This document shows positions 1 through 10,869 of a stretch of 64,000 bases of DNA, one piece after another. Source of the DNA: Planctomycetota bacterium (lineage in GTDB: Bacteria > Planctomycetota > UBA1135 > GCA-002686595); the NCBI GenBank assembly GCA_012959785.1, contig DUCM01000005.1, positions 1-64,000 of the forward strand, in the 5' to 3' direction. Below the pieces are notes generated by a model. The model searched no databases. It was not told where the DNA came from and saw only the letters and a program-made list of their open reading frames with translations. The position numbers and the translations under genes were made by a program. Numbering within the stretch: the first letter of the stretch is position 1; each line of letters begins with the position of its first letter.

Positions 1-26
1 CCGTTCTGTAGGTTGCTTTCAAAGAT

Positions 27-56
27 AGCTTGAGGAGCGCCTAGCTCCTTCAAGCT
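27..56 (+). other. Stem-loop near the left edge
   Basis: The arms at 27-38 and 44-56 pair over about 12 bp with one bulged base. It sits just before a strong rho-independent terminator, so it is probably in the 3' end of a transcript that starts outside the window. No coding region or known RNA family is recognisable in bases 1-65. Confidence 0.4.
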
Positions 57-65
57 CTGCAACGA

Positions 66-103
66 GGGCGGACATCCACTTGGATGTCCGCCCCTTTTTT
101 TTT
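66..103 (+). terminator. Rho-independent terminator of a gene left of the window
   Basis: A perfect 13-bp stem (66-78 with 81-93) is followed by one C and nine T on the + strand. The minus strand has no T-run after the stem, so the terminator belongs to a rightward transcript entering from outside the window. A run of nine G (104-112) follows directly. Confidence 0.85.
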
Positions 104-193
104 GGGGGGGGGCTCTAAGGGCCTTCAATCTCAAGCCAGGGCTACGAGCTCACGGTTCAGTCGGTTGCATGCAAGAGCGCATCGGGTGCGCCT

Positions 194-2128
194 TCAACGA
201 CAGGCCTGACGAGCTTCTCTCCACAGGGTGTGGACCTCTGCGCGGGCCTCTTCCGAGGGAGCGCTGGGAGAGGACCGAGCTCGCGCCAGAGGCTCGACCG
301 CTGCGCAAGGGTTCTTCATTTCACGCTCCAGGAGCCCCAAGCGCAGGTTGCAAAGGTAATCATCAGGGGAGCTGGCCAGGCCCACGCGGAGGGCGGTACG
401 GGCTCCGTCGGGATCGCCGGCGGCCAGGAGTGCTTGGCCCAGGGTGGCCTGGGGCAGGGCCAGGTCCGGGTGCAAGCGGACGCATTCCCGGGCCACGGCC
501 AGGGCTCGGGGCACTTCATCCAGAGCCACGCTCAGCTCGACGAAGAGCGCCGAGATTTGCAGGTCGCCGGGCTGAAGCGCCAGGGCCGCGCTCCACTGGT
601 CCTGGGCCGCGCGGGCCTGGGCCGTGTCGCGCAAGGCCAGGCCCAGGTCGCGGCGGGCGATCCAAAAACGCGGGTTCGCTTCCACCGACTGGTACAGCCA
701 GGGCAGGGCCTCGTTGGCTTGGCCCTGCTCCAACTCGTACATGCCGAGTTGCCAAAGACCCTTGGCGTCGGTGCGGTCGATGCGCTCGGGAATCGGAGCC
801 ACCAAGAGACCCAACAGGACAGCCAGGCCGAGCCCCAGGCCGAAGTTTCCAAAGCGCCTGGCCTTTAGAGCTCGCCAGCCCTGCACCAGGGCTTCGGCCC
901 CCAGGATCGCCAGGACGGGCAGAAGCGGGGCGCGAAAGCGCGAACAGACGAAGAACAGCACCACGCTGGCACCGTAGACCGGCACAAAACCCCAGAGCGG
1001 AAACAGCTCCCGGCGGCGGCGCAAGGCCAGCATCAAACCGACTCCCCCCAGGGGCAAGAGCAAGAGCCAACTCGGCGGCAGCCAATCCATCACGCGGCTG
1101 TAGCGCCGGGAGAAGAAGCGCACATCCTGGTTGTTGCCCAGTTCAAAACGCGAGGAGAACAGTCGCAGTTTCCAAACAAAGAGTTCGAGGGCCGCACGGG
1201 GCTCTTCGAACCAAAAGTCCAGGGTCTTTCGACCGTAGTGAGCGGAGACCTCCGAGGGTGCCAGACTGCGTCCCTCGGCCGCCTCGGCCAGGGCGATCGC
1301 GTCGTGGAAGCCATCCCACCAACCGGGCCGGGTGCCGGGCACGATGGCCGTGGAGCCGTCGGAGGCGGGGTTGTTGCCAATCCACAGGTTGACCCCCGCC
1401 TGGGACGAGATCAGCACCCTGTCGCCGCCCACCAGGAGGTTGTAGCTCGTGATGGGCAGAATCGGCAGCAAGACCCCCAGAGCCAGCAAAAGGCCGCGGC
1501 GGACCCCGAGCAGCCGCTTGTGAGGTTCCCCCCAGACCAGCCAAAAGAAGAGGCAGGGCAGCAGCAGCAGCACATTGGGCCGCGCCAAGGCCGCCAGACC
1601 CCAGGCCATTCCGGCCAGCACCAGGGCCCGTGGCGCCGGCCTTTGGCCCAGGCCCAGGGTCAGGTACAGGGCCAGCAAATTGAGCGGAATGGCCAGGGTC
1701 GGGATCAGGAGCTCGCCGTCGAAATAGACGAGGACCCAGTTGCAGGCCACCAGCAGCGCCGCCAGCCGCCCCGCGCCGCGGCCAAAGGCACGGCGCCCGA
1801 GGAGGTAGGTCAGCCATGTGGTGAGCGCCCCGAGCCCGGCCTGGAAGAGCCGCATGCCAAGAAACCCAAAACCCAGGATGCGCATCTCGCTGCCGAGCAA
1901 CCAGGGGTAGAGGGGTGCACGGAAGAAGGGCCCCTCTTGATAGGGCTCACCGGCCGCCAGGGACTGGGCCCACTCGAAGTGGTAGAGCGAGTCGAGTAGG
2001 GGCAGCTCGAAGAAGGGGTTGGCCCGTTGCTCGAAGATGTAGACCACCCGCAACAAGAACGCCAGGGCCACCAGGGCCAGGGCGATGGCATCACGGCGGG
2101 GATGCTGCTGCGAGACCTCAGCGGCCAT
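194..2128 (-). CDS. GT39-type membrane glycosyltransferase with C-terminal TPRs
   Basis: This 644-residue integral membrane protein resembles the PMT_2/ArnT-like GT39 family, which transfers sugars from polyprenyl-phosphate donors at the outer face of the membrane. After the first membrane segment it has an acidic motif (LDSLYHFEWA) and an FFRAPLYPWLLG stretch, both at the places expected for this family. About ten hydrophobic segments follow up to residue ~450. The last ~190 residues are soluble TPR-like helices (motifs such as ALPWLYQSVEANP). The TPR tail suggests a protein partner, for instance in exopolysaccharide or glycoprotein assembly. The acceptor cannot be told from sequence. The start is the first ATG before the first membrane helix and has no clear Shine-Dalgarno. 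A nearby run of G separates its stop from the terminator at 66-103. Confidence 0.8.
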   Translation of the reverse strand: MAAEVSQQHPRRDAIALALVALAFLLRVVYIFEQRANPFFELPLLDSLYHFEWAQSLAAGEPYQEGPFFRAPLYPWLLGSEMRILGFGFLGMRLFQAGLGALTTWLTYLLGRRAFGRGAGRLAALLVACNWVLVYFDGELLIPTLAIPLNLLALYLTLGLGQRPAPRALVLAGMAWGLAALARPNVLLLLPCLFFWLVWGEPHKRLLGVRRGLLLALGVLLPILPITSYNLLVGGDRVLISSQAGVNLWIGNNPASDGSTAIVPGTRPGWWDGFHDAIALAEAAEGRSLAPSEVSAHYGRKTLDFWFEEPRAALELFVWKLRLFSSRFELGNNQDVRFFSRRYSRVMDWLPPSWLLLLPLGGVGLMLALRRRRELFPLWGFVPVYGASVVLFFVCSRFRAPLLPVLAILGAEALVQGWRALKARRFGNFGLGLGLAVLLGLLVAPIPERIDRTDAKGLWQLGMYELEQGQANEALPWLYQSVEANPRFWIARRDLGLALRDTAQARAAQDQWSAALALQPGDLQISALFVELSVALDEVPRALAVARECVRLHPDLALPQATLGQALLAAGDPDGARTALRVGLASSPDDYLCNLRLGLLEREMKNPCAAVEPLARARSSPSAPSEEARAEVHTLWREARQACR

Positions 2129-2269
2129 CGGCGTGTTGCTGGGAATCGTGGGAAGGCTTCACGGAGAGCTGGGCAGAGCGCAAAACGCTGCTGGGCGGGC
2201 CCAGTTGAACACTATTGCGCGGCCCCGGGCAACGCAGGGGCCAAGAGCCCTCTTCTGGAGAACAACGAC

Positions 2270-2302
2270 GCGCGGGCCGAACCGCCGAGGTCCGGCCCGC
2301 GC
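2270..2302 (-). terminator. Possible terminator stem after the sugar dehydrogenase gene
   Basis: A 10-bp GC-rich inverted repeat (2270-2279 with 2293-2302) lies downstream of the leftward gene that ends at 2346. No clean T-run follows on the minus strand, so it may stall rather than end transcription. The rest of the 217-bp gap to the next gene shows no other structure. Confidence 0.35.
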
Positions 2303-2345
2303 CTATTTCAAAAATCGCGCCCCGCAAGGCGCCCTGGCCTGGCTT

Positions 2346-3917
<1,572 letters not shown>

Positions 3918-4128
3918 GAGGGCAAGTGTGCTGGCAGGGAGAAGATGATAGGTGGGGCTGGATCGAGATCGGGAAGCGCTACCTGGGGCAGGCCAACCAC
4001 AGGATGCAGCCTGCCTGTTCAATTCTCCGCCGATTTCTCCAAACTGTCAAGCTGAGCCGTAGGATCCTCTGCCGTAGTTTCCTCAGCCGTGGAGACCAAC
4101 GAGACCTTCTGGACCCCAGAGCCCACTT

Positions 4129-4137
4129 CCCCCCCCC
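4129..4137 (+). repeat. Run of nine C upstream of the first sulfatase-like gene
   Basis: Nine consecutive C lie exactly 26 nt before the likely ATG at 4164. A run of ten C occupies the same position upstream of the second sulfatase-like gene (12517-12526, minus strand). Homopolymers of this length are prone to slippage. Confidence 0.7.
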
Positions 4138-4163
4138 GCCAAGCGCACCCAGCCTGCCCCGAG

Positions 4164-5726
4164 ATGATGCCTCAGAGACCACTCACCAGCCCCTCCCGGG
4201 CCCTCTCAACAGGCCTGGCAGCCGCGTCTTGGCTTGCCCTCGGCACCCTGCTTCTGGGGACCCCCGGCTGCGCGCAAGAGCCTTTCCTGGGCCCCTACAA
4301 GCATGTGCTCCTGATCAGCCTGGACACGACCCGGGCGGATCACCTCGGTTGTTACGGAAACCTGACTGCGAGCACCCCGCACCTCGACGCCCTGGCCGCC
4401 GAGGGCACCCTCTTCAATGATGTCGTGGCTACGGCCACCACAACCCTCTCCTCGCACACATCGATCATGACCGGGCTCTACCCCAGGCGACATGGCGTGG
4501 CGCGCAACGGTTTCATGGTCAACCAGGAGAACCGGATGTTGGCCGAGGTGCTCTCGGGCGCTGGTTTTCACACCGCTGGCTTTCTCGGATCCTACGCCCT
4601 CGACCGCATGTTCGATTTCAACCAGGGCTTCGATGCCTGGGATCAGGAATTCGATATCGAGTTCTCGTTCCTGCACGCCGACCAGAACCAGCGCCGCGGG
4701 GAAGATGTCACCGATGCCGTGCTCGATCACCTGGACGAACTCGATGGCGACGAGCGCCTGTTCCTCTTCGCCCACTACTTCGACGCTCACGCGCCCTACG
4801 ATCCGCCCGCGCCCTTTGGCGCCCGCTTCGTTCCCGAGGGGCAACCTGTGACCTCCAACATACGCGAGATCAGCTTGCAAGAGGCCCTCCACCACCAGCG
4901 CTCCGAGGGGCAACAGCACTCGGTGTACGACCTCGGGCTCACCCGCTCCATGGCCGCCTTCACGAGCGACGACCCGCTCCCGGGGGACAGGCTCCTGGCC
5001 AGCCTCTACGCCGCCGAAATTGCCTACATGGACGGCGCCATCGGGCGCCTGCTCGCGGGTCTCGACAAGCGCGGCCTGCTGGAGGATTGCGTGGTGATGG
5101 TCATCGCCGATCACGGCGAAACTTTTTGGGAGCACGGCGACGCCTGGCACCACGGTGCCTGGGTCTTTGACACCAATGTGCGCGTGCCCCTTATCCTGCG
5201 CCTGCCTGATGGCCGCGGTGCCGGCAAGCAAGTCACGGGCCTCGCTTCGGGCACTGATGTCTTCCCGACCCTGCTCGAACTTCTCGATATCGATCTGCCC
5301 GAGGAGGTAGACGGCATCAGCCTCATGGCGGCCCTCGATGGCGCACCGCTACCCGAGCGCGCCGTCTTCAGCGAGGCCACGCAACCGGTCTTGGGGGTCG
5401 AACAGGCGGGGCGCTGGCTGGGTCAGTTCAAACCCAGGGCCGTGCGCCGCGGTCCCTGGAAATACATCGAAGCGCCCTACATCGAGGTCGCCCAGCTCTT
5501 CAACTTGCGCAGCGATCCCTTCGAGCGGCACAACCTGCTCCTGCACCCAAGTCCACGGTCACAGGTCGAGCTACCGATCCTGAAACAAGCCCTGGATGCC
5601 TGGAGCGCCCATGAGACCCCCCGCCCGTCGCGCTTCAACACAACCCAAGCCGACGAGGTCCGGCAGCGACTCGAAGCCCTTGGCTACACCGGCAAGGACA
5701 AGTCCGGGGCTGCTGAGGACGACTGA
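4164..5726 (+). CDS. Sulfatase-like lipoprotein with Thr at the active-site position
   Basis: This is an alkaline-phosphatase-superfamily hydrolase of the sulfatase family, about 520 residues from the ATG at 4164. An N-terminal hydrophobic segment ends at a lipobox-like TPGC, so export and lipid anchoring are likely. The first metal-site motif (LISLDTTRADHLGCYG) and the later VIADHGETFWEHG motif are present. The residue that sulfatases convert to formylglycine (Cys or Ser) is Thr here (T94, in TLSSHTSIMTG). The protein is therefore unlikely to be a classical formylglycine sulfatase and may act as a phosphodiesterase, phosphotransferase or atypical sulfatase. The frame is open back to 4089, but starts at 4164 or 4167 fit the signal peptide better. 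A second Thr-type relative lies at 10976. Confidence 0.85.
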   Translation: MMPQRPLTSPSRALSTGLAAASWLALGTLLLGTPGCAQEPFLGPYKHVLLISLDTTRADHLGCYGNLTASTPHLDALAAEGTLFNDVVATATTTLSSHTSIMTGLYPRRHGVARNGFMVNQENRMLAEVLSGAGFHTAGFLGSYALDRMFDFNQGFDAWDQEFDIEFSFLHADQNQRRGEDVTDAVLDHLDELDGDERLFLFAHYFDAHAPYDPPAPFGARFVPEGQPVTSNIREISLQEALHHQRSEGQQHSVYDLGLTRSMAAFTSDDPLPGDRLLASLYAAEIAYMDGAIGRLLAGLDKRGLLEDCVVMVIADHGETFWEHGDAWHHGAWVFDTNVRVPLILRLPDGRGAGKQVTGLASGTDVFPTLLELLDIDLPEEVDGISLMAALDGAPLPERAVFSEATQPVLGVEQAGRWLGQFKPRAVRRGPWKYIEAPYIEVAQLFNLRSDPFERHNLLLHPSPRSQVELPILKQALDAWSAHETPRPSRFNTTQADEVRQRLEALGYTGKDKSGAAEDD

Positions 5727-5965
5727 CCTGCGTTTGACCAGGAGCGGCACGCTACTCAGCCATGGGGGCAGGCTGGGGGCCTCGACAAATTGGCCCGCAT
5801 TGTCGGTTCGCTTGGTGGCTGTAACCTTGATCCTGAACCTGGCTTACGCCTATTCACAGCCTGTTCCCCGGCGTGAAGGGGTGAGGCGGCAACTACCCTG
5901 ACACCGGGGGGCAGTGAGCCTTCCAAGATGGTTCTCGCCCTGCTCCTTGAAGGGCCAGGCTGAAT

Positions 5966-8059
5966 CTACGGGCAGATATCCCCGTGCAAGCCGTTCGAGA
6001 GGACGACTCCACTGGCCAGTCCAGGATCGCGCGCCCAGGCCTGGTAGTAGATTTCGGCTCCAATCTGGCTGGCGAAGAGCGGCACCGAAACTTGGGTTTC
6101 ACCCGAGGGCGAGAGGTGCACGGAGACGAGCCGCGTGGTGCTGCCGCCCACCAGGCGCGTGCCGCCCAGCAAGGGAGTCGAAGCGGGCTCGCTGCCCTGC
6201 ATGATGATTCCTCTGGCACCAGGGGGGCCGCCGCTGATGCGCAGCTTGAAATTGGCCGCGGAGACCACGGGCAATCCGACGGCTGCGAGTTGCAGCTTGC
6301 TGCCGCCCGATGTCACCCCGGCCGAACCGTAGACGATGGGCAGGGGACACAAGGGCACGCTGCGCAGGACGACGGCGCTGGCCATCTCCGCCGGCGCGCT
6401 TTTGCCGTGCAGGACCCACTGGTCGTAGGCCGTTTGCCCCGCGGCGTTGGTGGTGTTGTTATCGCGCAGGAACTCGATGTATTCCTTGGAAGTCGTCTGG
6501 TAGAAGAGCCGCACTTCAACGCGGCGTGCACCTGGCGGTAGGGCGAAGCTCGAGTCGTGCCAGAATTGCTCTTCCTTGAAGGACTCGCCCACCGGTGCTG
6601 CTTGGACGGCAGCGAATGCGGCCCAGGTGAAGCCCCGGGGTGGGATGCGATTGTCTTTGAGAATCTCGTTGTTGAGCACGAAGTGAAAACTCATCCCGGC
6701 AGCCAGGCCGGTGGTGGCCGCCATGGCCGCGTCGAGGCCCAGGATGCTCTCAAAGACCGTGGTGTCCCCGGTGGTCAGGAGGGCGCTCGTGCGATCGTAG
6801 TGACCGTACTCTTGCAAGAGCATGCCGGCACCTCCGAAGACCTGGACATTGATCCACATGCGGCGACCTTCGGGATAGCCCGTGGGGAGCTTGTGGCCCG
6901 TGTTATTTTCCACGCGCACCACGACCTCGCCGCCGCGTATCCAGGCCGACAACTCGGCCGCGCTCTCGAGCATCTGGTGTGCGCGCTGGATCGAGCTGTC
7001 GATGATGGAGGGTGTCAGATTGGTTTCCCAATCGGGGTAGAGGCTGTCCACGGCCCGCAGAACCCAGGTGTTGCCGCCATTGAACTGGTGCAGGGGCAGG
7101 TCATCGCGGAAGGCGCCGCCAAATCCGGGTGCACAGGCCGTGCCATCGGTATCGGGCATGTGACAGTCCTGGCAGGTGGCCACGGCGCTCTTGTTGCCGC
7201 CGAACAGGCCGCCCATGTCGATGGCCTCGCGGGCGAATTGGCTTTGGGACCATTCGCTGAAGGTGCGCTCCACGGGGAACTTGTCGCGTTTTTCGTGGGT
7301 CGGGTGGGCTGTGTTGAGAGCGTTGAGCGCGTAGCTGCCGTCTGCCTGGCGGGTGAAGACAGGGTTGGACACATCGTGGCAGGTGCCGCACAGGAGCGAC
7401 TCCTGGTGGAACCCGGACTGGCGCCAGTCGTGCCAGAAAAAGCCGCTGCCGAGGTCGAAGGGACCGCGGCGGCGATCCTCGGGATCGACCACGTACTGGC
7501 CCGTGTCAGGCTCTGACAGCAGAGCCGGATTGAGAGCGCTCAGAATCGCCTGGTCCTCGATGGGGTTCGAGTTGGCATCGTAGACAGGGTCCACCATGCG
7601 GTGGCAGAAGTGGCAGTTGACTCCGTCGTAATCGCCCTGGACCACATCCAGTCCCGAGCCATCGGTGGGCACGCTCTGGCCCCGCAGCCAGCCGCCGGGG
7701 GTGTGGCAGCGCAGGCACAACTCGCCGGCGAAGCTCGCGTCCTGGTTGGCGATGGCGAGGGCGGCGTGGAACACCGGGTCCCGGGTGGCCTGGGCCATCA
7801 TGCTGCCCACCCAGTTGTCGAAGGGCTCGATTTGTTCGTTGTAGTGGCCGTGGCAATTGGCGCAGTTCAGCGCGTCGACGAGCGAGGCCTGGAGGGTGTT
7901 CTCCTGGGTGCCCGGCTGGAAGAAGTCCGCCAGGGTGGTGGTCAGGGGCAGGCTGGGGGAGGTGCCCACTCCCTGGGCTCGGGTCACGAAAATAGCCGTG
8001 CCACCGAGGCCCACGAGGCCCACGAGGCCCAGGGCTCGGACTGAGGAGAATCGAAACAT
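5966..8059 (-). CDS. Exported five-heme c-type cytochrome with a C-terminal module
   Basis: The protein has 697 residues from the ATG at 8059, with a signal peptide in residues 1-29. Five CxxCH heme-attachment motifs lie at about residues 66-70, 115-119, 149-153, 224-228 and 296-300, all in the N-terminal half. This arrangement resembles the multiheme cytochrome c554-like fold used in periplasmic electron transfer. The second half is beta-rich and ends in a module (QAWARDPG ... DICP) that looks like a divergent form of the ending on the sugar dehydrogenase at 2346. It may therefore be secreted or surface-attached rather than free in the periplasm. The electron partner is unknown. The gene is convergent with the sulfatase-like gene and divergent from the lamin-tail gene. 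I see no clear terminator in 5727-5965. Confidence 0.85.
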   Translation of the reverse strand: MFRFSSVRALGLVGLVGLGGTAIFVTRAQGVGTSPSLPLTTTLADFFQPGTQENTLQASLVDALNCANCHGHYNEQIEPFDNWVGSMMAQATRDPVFHAALAIANQDASFAGELCLRCHTPGGWLRGQSVPTDGSGLDVVQGDYDGVNCHFCHRMVDPVYDANSNPIEDQAILSALNPALLSEPDTGQYVVDPEDRRRGPFDLGSGFFWHDWRQSGFHQESLLCGTCHDVSNPVFTRQADGSYALNALNTAHPTHEKRDKFPVERTFSEWSQSQFAREAIDMGGLFGGNKSAVATCQDCHMPDTDGTACAPGFGGAFRDDLPLHQFNGGNTWVLRAVDSLYPDWETNLTPSIIDSSIQRAHQMLESAAELSAWIRGGEVVVRVENNTGHKLPTGYPEGRRMWINVQVFGGAGMLLQEYGHYDRTSALLTTGDTTVFESILGLDAAMAATTGLAAGMSFHFVLNNEILKDNRIPPRGFTWAAFAAVQAAPVGESFKEEQFWHDSSFALPPGARRVEVRLFYQTTSKEYIEFLRDNNTTNAAGQTAYDQWVLHGKSAPAEMASAVVLRSVPLCPLPIVYGSAGVTSGGSKLQLAAVGLPVVSAANFKLRISGGPPGARGIIMQGSEPASTPLLGGTRLVGGSTTRLVSVHLSPSGETQVSVPLFASQIGAEIYYQAWARDPGLASGVVLSNGLHGDICP

Positions 8060-8439
8060 GCTGGAGCGCCAGAGAATAGAGGTAGAGGAACAGACCGGCT
8101 GGGGCCGGGGCGGTGTGTGGTCCCAGACAGCCGCTTCGGGGCCTCGCGGATTCGGGGGGGCACGGCGGGCCGCTTGCACCGAGCCCAGCCCGGGGCTGCT
8201 TCAGGAAGTGCCCGAAGCTGGTCCCTGCCCAAATCAATCATCCCCCGAGGTCCTCAGGCCGTCAAGTTGCTCGGGAGGGGGAATTGGCCAGAAAGGGAAG
8301 GAATTCTCCCCGGGAGCGCCGTGACCGTCCCTGGGGGCTCGCGTCTTGCTCTTTGGGCGAGTCATCCTCGCCTTCGCGGACAGCGCGGCTGGTTCTCTCC
8401 GTCGCCAACTACCTCTTCTCCCTACTGCTTTTTTGCCCC
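8060..8439. other. Divergent intergenic region with an imperfect hairpin
   Basis: This 380-bp gap separates the starts of the leftward cytochrome gene and the rightward lamin-tail gene, so it must hold both promoters. I see no convincing -35/-10 pair. An imperfect inverted repeat (GGGGGAATT at 8277-8285 with AATTCTCCCC at 8302-8311) is the only structure, and it could be an operator. A run of seven G lies at 8154-8160. The frame of the lamin-tail gene stays open across part of the gap, but without a start that would place a signal peptide. Confidence 0.5.
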
Positions 8440-9381
8440 ATGCGACACCAAATCTCGTTCCCCGCTGCCCTTTGGGCCACCTGCACCCTCTCCATCCTGC
8501 CGGTCTTCGCTCAGAGTTCCGTGCAAGAGACCCCGATCAACCCTACCGCCAGCCTGACCCGAGCAGCCAGCGGTCACCTGGTCATCGCGGGACAGCCCTT
8601 TCAACGCGCCCTCTTGCTCGTGGGCCAGTGCGGCACTCCGCCTGGAGGTTCCGGCGGACGGATCGAGGGGCAACGGGTCTTGCCCCTGGGCCAGACCTGG
8701 ATCGATTGCGACGGAAACGGCCGTGCCCAGATCCTGATCCAGCAAGCCTCGTGCCCCGTCTTCGCCCAGCTCTGGACGCCGCCGGGCCCCAATGCCGCCA
8801 CACCGGCGGGGAGCTGGAGCCTGCTCTGCGTCAGCTTTCCAAGTGGCGGACAGATCAACTCCACGGCCAAACCTGGCGACCTGGTGGTCACCGAGTTCAT
8901 GAAGGACCCCACCGATGTGACCGACTCCCACGGCGAGTGGATCGAAGTGCGCAACATGCTGCCCTGGCGCCTGGACATTGCCGGTGTGGTGCTCTCCGAC
9001 GCCAGCGGAGCCAGTTTCGTCTTCGACAACGGCGGCAGGCCCCTCTACCTGCGGCCCCACGAGTATTTCGTCGTCGGTAACGACGATGCCTTCGATGCCA
9101 ACGGCGGAGTCGAGGTGGACTGGAAGTGGAGCGGCTTCTCCCTGCGCAACTCGAACGACGAGATCTATTTCCACGATCGCTTTGGAGCTCTGCTCGACAA
9201 GGTCGAGTACGACGATGGTGTGCTCTGGCCGGACACGCCTGGCCGCTCGATCTCGCTCAAGCCCACGGCCATGGACGGCACGCTGAATGATGCCCCCGCG
9301 CATTGGTGCCACTCCTCGAGTGTCGCCTCTCCGGGCAACGACAGCGGCACCCCGGGAGCGATCAACGACACCTGCCCCTGA
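8440..9381 (+). CDS. Secreted lamin-tail-domain protein
   Basis: This 313-residue exported protein has a signal peptide (about residues 1-25, ending PVFAQ). A ~110-residue beta-rich region with paired Cys follows, then a lamin-tail domain (LTD) of about residues 145-270. The LTD call rests on GDLVVTEFMKDP, then GEWIEVRN, DIAGVVLSD and SLRNSNDEIYF. In bacteria LTDs occur in exported, often cell-surface or extracellular, proteins and are thought to act as binding modules. No enzyme domain is visible. The protein ends ...INDTCP, echoing the Cys-Pro endings of two neighbours. I chose the ATG at 8440 because it opens the signal peptide. It is preceded by a T-run and CCCC rather than a Shine-Dalgarno. 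Confidence 0.8.
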   Translation: MRHQISFPAALWATCTLSILPVFAQSSVQETPINPTASLTRAASGHLVIAGQPFQRALLLVGQCGTPPGGSGGRIEGQRVLPLGQTWIDCDGNGRAQILIQQASCPVFAQLWTPPGPNAATPAGSWSLLCVSFPSGGQINSTAKPGDLVVTEFMKDPTDVTDSHGEWIEVRNMLPWRLDIAGVVLSDASGASFVFDNGGRPLYLRPHEYFVVGNDDAFDANGGVEVDWKWSGFSLRNSNDEIYFHDRFGALLDKVEYDDGVLWPDTPGRSISLKPTAMDGTLNDAPAHWCHSSSVASPGNDSGTPGAINDTCP

Positions 9382-9442
9382 TGACCCGCGGACGCTCCAG
9401 CAACTCTTGAGAGACCTCGGCCGGCGAGCTGGGTCTCGGGAC

Positions 9443-9480
9443 AAAAAAAAGGCGGGGCGCCTCTTTCGAGGCGCCCCGCC
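9443..9480 (-). terminator. Rho-independent terminator of the secreted-protein gene at 9527
   Basis: A perfect 13-bp stem (9451-9463 with 9468-9480) with a TTTC loop is followed on the minus strand by eight T (the A-run at 9443-9450). It lies about 46 nt past the stop of the leftward gene. The + strand lacks a T-run, so it is directional. Confidence 0.9.
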
Positions 9481-9526
9481 GTGAATCAACCCCTACGCCG
9501 CACAAGGCAGGGCAGGGGAGAGTGGC

Positions 9527-10690
9527 TTACATACCCCAGGTGATCTCGTAGCCGTTGGTGAGGTTGAAGCTCGCGCTACAGGGGCTGGCGGCCGGGTTGC
9601 GGTACCAGTACTGGTAGCGACGGATATCACCGCCGACCAGGCCCGAGCCCACGCCGGGGTTCGAGGTGGCGACGCCGCCGGCGTCAGCGGCCACGATGCC
9701 CAGACGCACCAGGCTTCCGCCAGCGCAGCGCAGGCCGTCGCCGAAGACATTGCCAGCGCCGCCGTTGACGGCGTTGAGGGCACTAAAGAAGAGGCCGGGC
9801 TGGCCAGCCTGGACGCCCGATGCGGTCAGGACAACGGTGTCGCCCATGACGCTGGCGGTTCCAGAACCGGAAAGCAAGCCACCACCGGTGTTGACGCCGT
9901 TGGCGCAACCGGCGGCGCCATTGGAGCCATCGTTGTTGTTGGCGCAGGGGCAGGCCGTGCCGCTGCCATCACCGGCGCAGTAGCCCGCACCGGGACCGGA
10001 GGGGCCGCCACCGCCGGAAACATCGGCGAAGCTCGAACCCGCGACAACATTGTCGATGGTGATGAAGCCCGTGTAGTCGTTGGACTGACGCAGGGCAAAA
10101 GCCTCCATCAACCCGCCCACGGCGGTGCTGGGGTCGACGATTGACATGCTGGAGGCATCGACGGGGTCGAGCCACAGGGTGCCGTCGCCGGTGGCAGCGT
10201 TGAAGGAAATCACCACAGTGTAGTCGGTGTTGAAGGAAAGGTCGGCTCCCCAGGTCACGCCGGCACCGAGGGCCGAGTTGTCGGCGTTGATGGCGAGACC
10301 ATAATCACCGAGGCCGGCGGGGACCACGAGGCCCGTTCGGGCGCGAAAGCTGAAGCCCGAGTCCTTCAGGTGGGCGAAGTACAGGCCGTTGGCGTCGGGG
10401 TTGACCGGGCTGCCCGAGGGGACATTCAGGGTGAACGAGGCGTAGGTAGTAGCCGTGGCCGACTGGGGGGCGAAGGCGACGTTGACGTCCTCTCCGGAAC
10501 CGCCGCTTTGATCGAGAGTCGCGACTGAACCGTCGGACATAACCAACTTGTTACCGGCGCCACTGTGGGCACCCCAGCCGTTGAGAGTCAGGGCTCCCAC
10601 ATAGCTGAAGTCGTCGCTGGCGAGGACTTGCGCCTGGGCCAAGCTGGTGACGGCCACAAGAGCGAGGCCGGTGAGAATAGTTGTCTTCAT
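9527..10690 (-). CDS. Secreted protein with a beta-sandwich N-terminus and a shared C-terminal module
   Basis: This 387-residue protein starts with a clean Sec signal peptide (MKTTILTGLALVAV...AQAQ). Residues ~25-225 are rich in beta-strand-like, Gly/Asn/Asp/Ser-rich sequence with motifs such as LASDDFSY and GFITIDNVVAG, which suggests a concanavalin/LamG-like jelly roll. From about residue 237 a Cys/Gly-rich linker (YCAGDGSG, CPCANNN) leads into a module with QPGLFF, FGDGLRC and QYWYRNPAAS. The same module type ends the dehydrogenase at 2346. No catalytic residues can be assigned. A single-gene transcript is likely, because a strong terminator follows and a 285-bp leader region precedes it. 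The upstream AGAGGA lies about 11 nt from the ATG, a weak Shine-Dalgarno candidate. Confidence 0.7.
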   Translation of the reverse strand: MKTTILTGLALVAVTSLAQAQVLASDDFSYVGALTLNGWGAHSGAGNKLVMSDGSVATLDQSGGSGEDVNVAFAPQSATATTYASFTLNVPSGSPVNPDANGLYFAHLKDSGFSFRARTGLVVPAGLGDYGLAINADNSALGAGVTWGADLSFNTDYTVVISFNAATGDGTLWLDPVDASSMSIVDPSTAVGGLMEAFALRQSNDYTGFITIDNVVAGSSFADVSGGGGPSGPGAGYCAGDGSGTACPCANNNDGSNGAAGCANGVNTGGGLLSGSGTASVMGDTVVLTASGVQAGQPGLFFSALNAVNGGAGNVFGDGLRCAGGSLVRLGIVAADAGGVATSNPGVGSGLVGGDIRRYQYWYRNPAASPCSASFNLTNGYEITWGM

Positions 10691-10727
10691 GGGGAAAAAG
10701 TTCCTCTGGATGGGACTGGGGATCTAG

Positions 10728-10755
10728 GGGGCTGACTCTAGTTGGGGCTGACTCT
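10728..10755. repeat. Two 12-bp direct repeats in the leader of the secreted-protein gene
   Basis: GGGGCTGACTCT occurs at 10728-10739 and again at 10744-10755, a 16-bp period. On the minus strand a -10-like TAGAGT (10740-10735) overlaps the first copy. The pair lies 38-65 nt upstream of the ATG at 10690, so a binding site for a regulator is possible. Confidence 0.45.
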
Positions 10756-10869
10756 GGGTCCTTGGCACTAGGGAGCCGCAGGAAGAGCGCCACTGCGATC
10801 CCCACCAAGGGCGGGACAATCGCAAGAGTCGAGAGAGATTAGGGAGTGCGAAACACTCGGGATTACCCC

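Noticed and set aside
1-193. A tRNA or known small RNA at the left edge
   Set aside because: The hairpin at 27-56 has no tRNA arms or conserved T-loop. With the terminator it only indicates the end of a transcript from outside.
10755-10785. A sigma-54 promoter (TTGGCAC ...) upstream of the secreted-protein gene
   Set aside because: The GG and GC elements are not at the required spacing, and the orientation is opposite to the gene.
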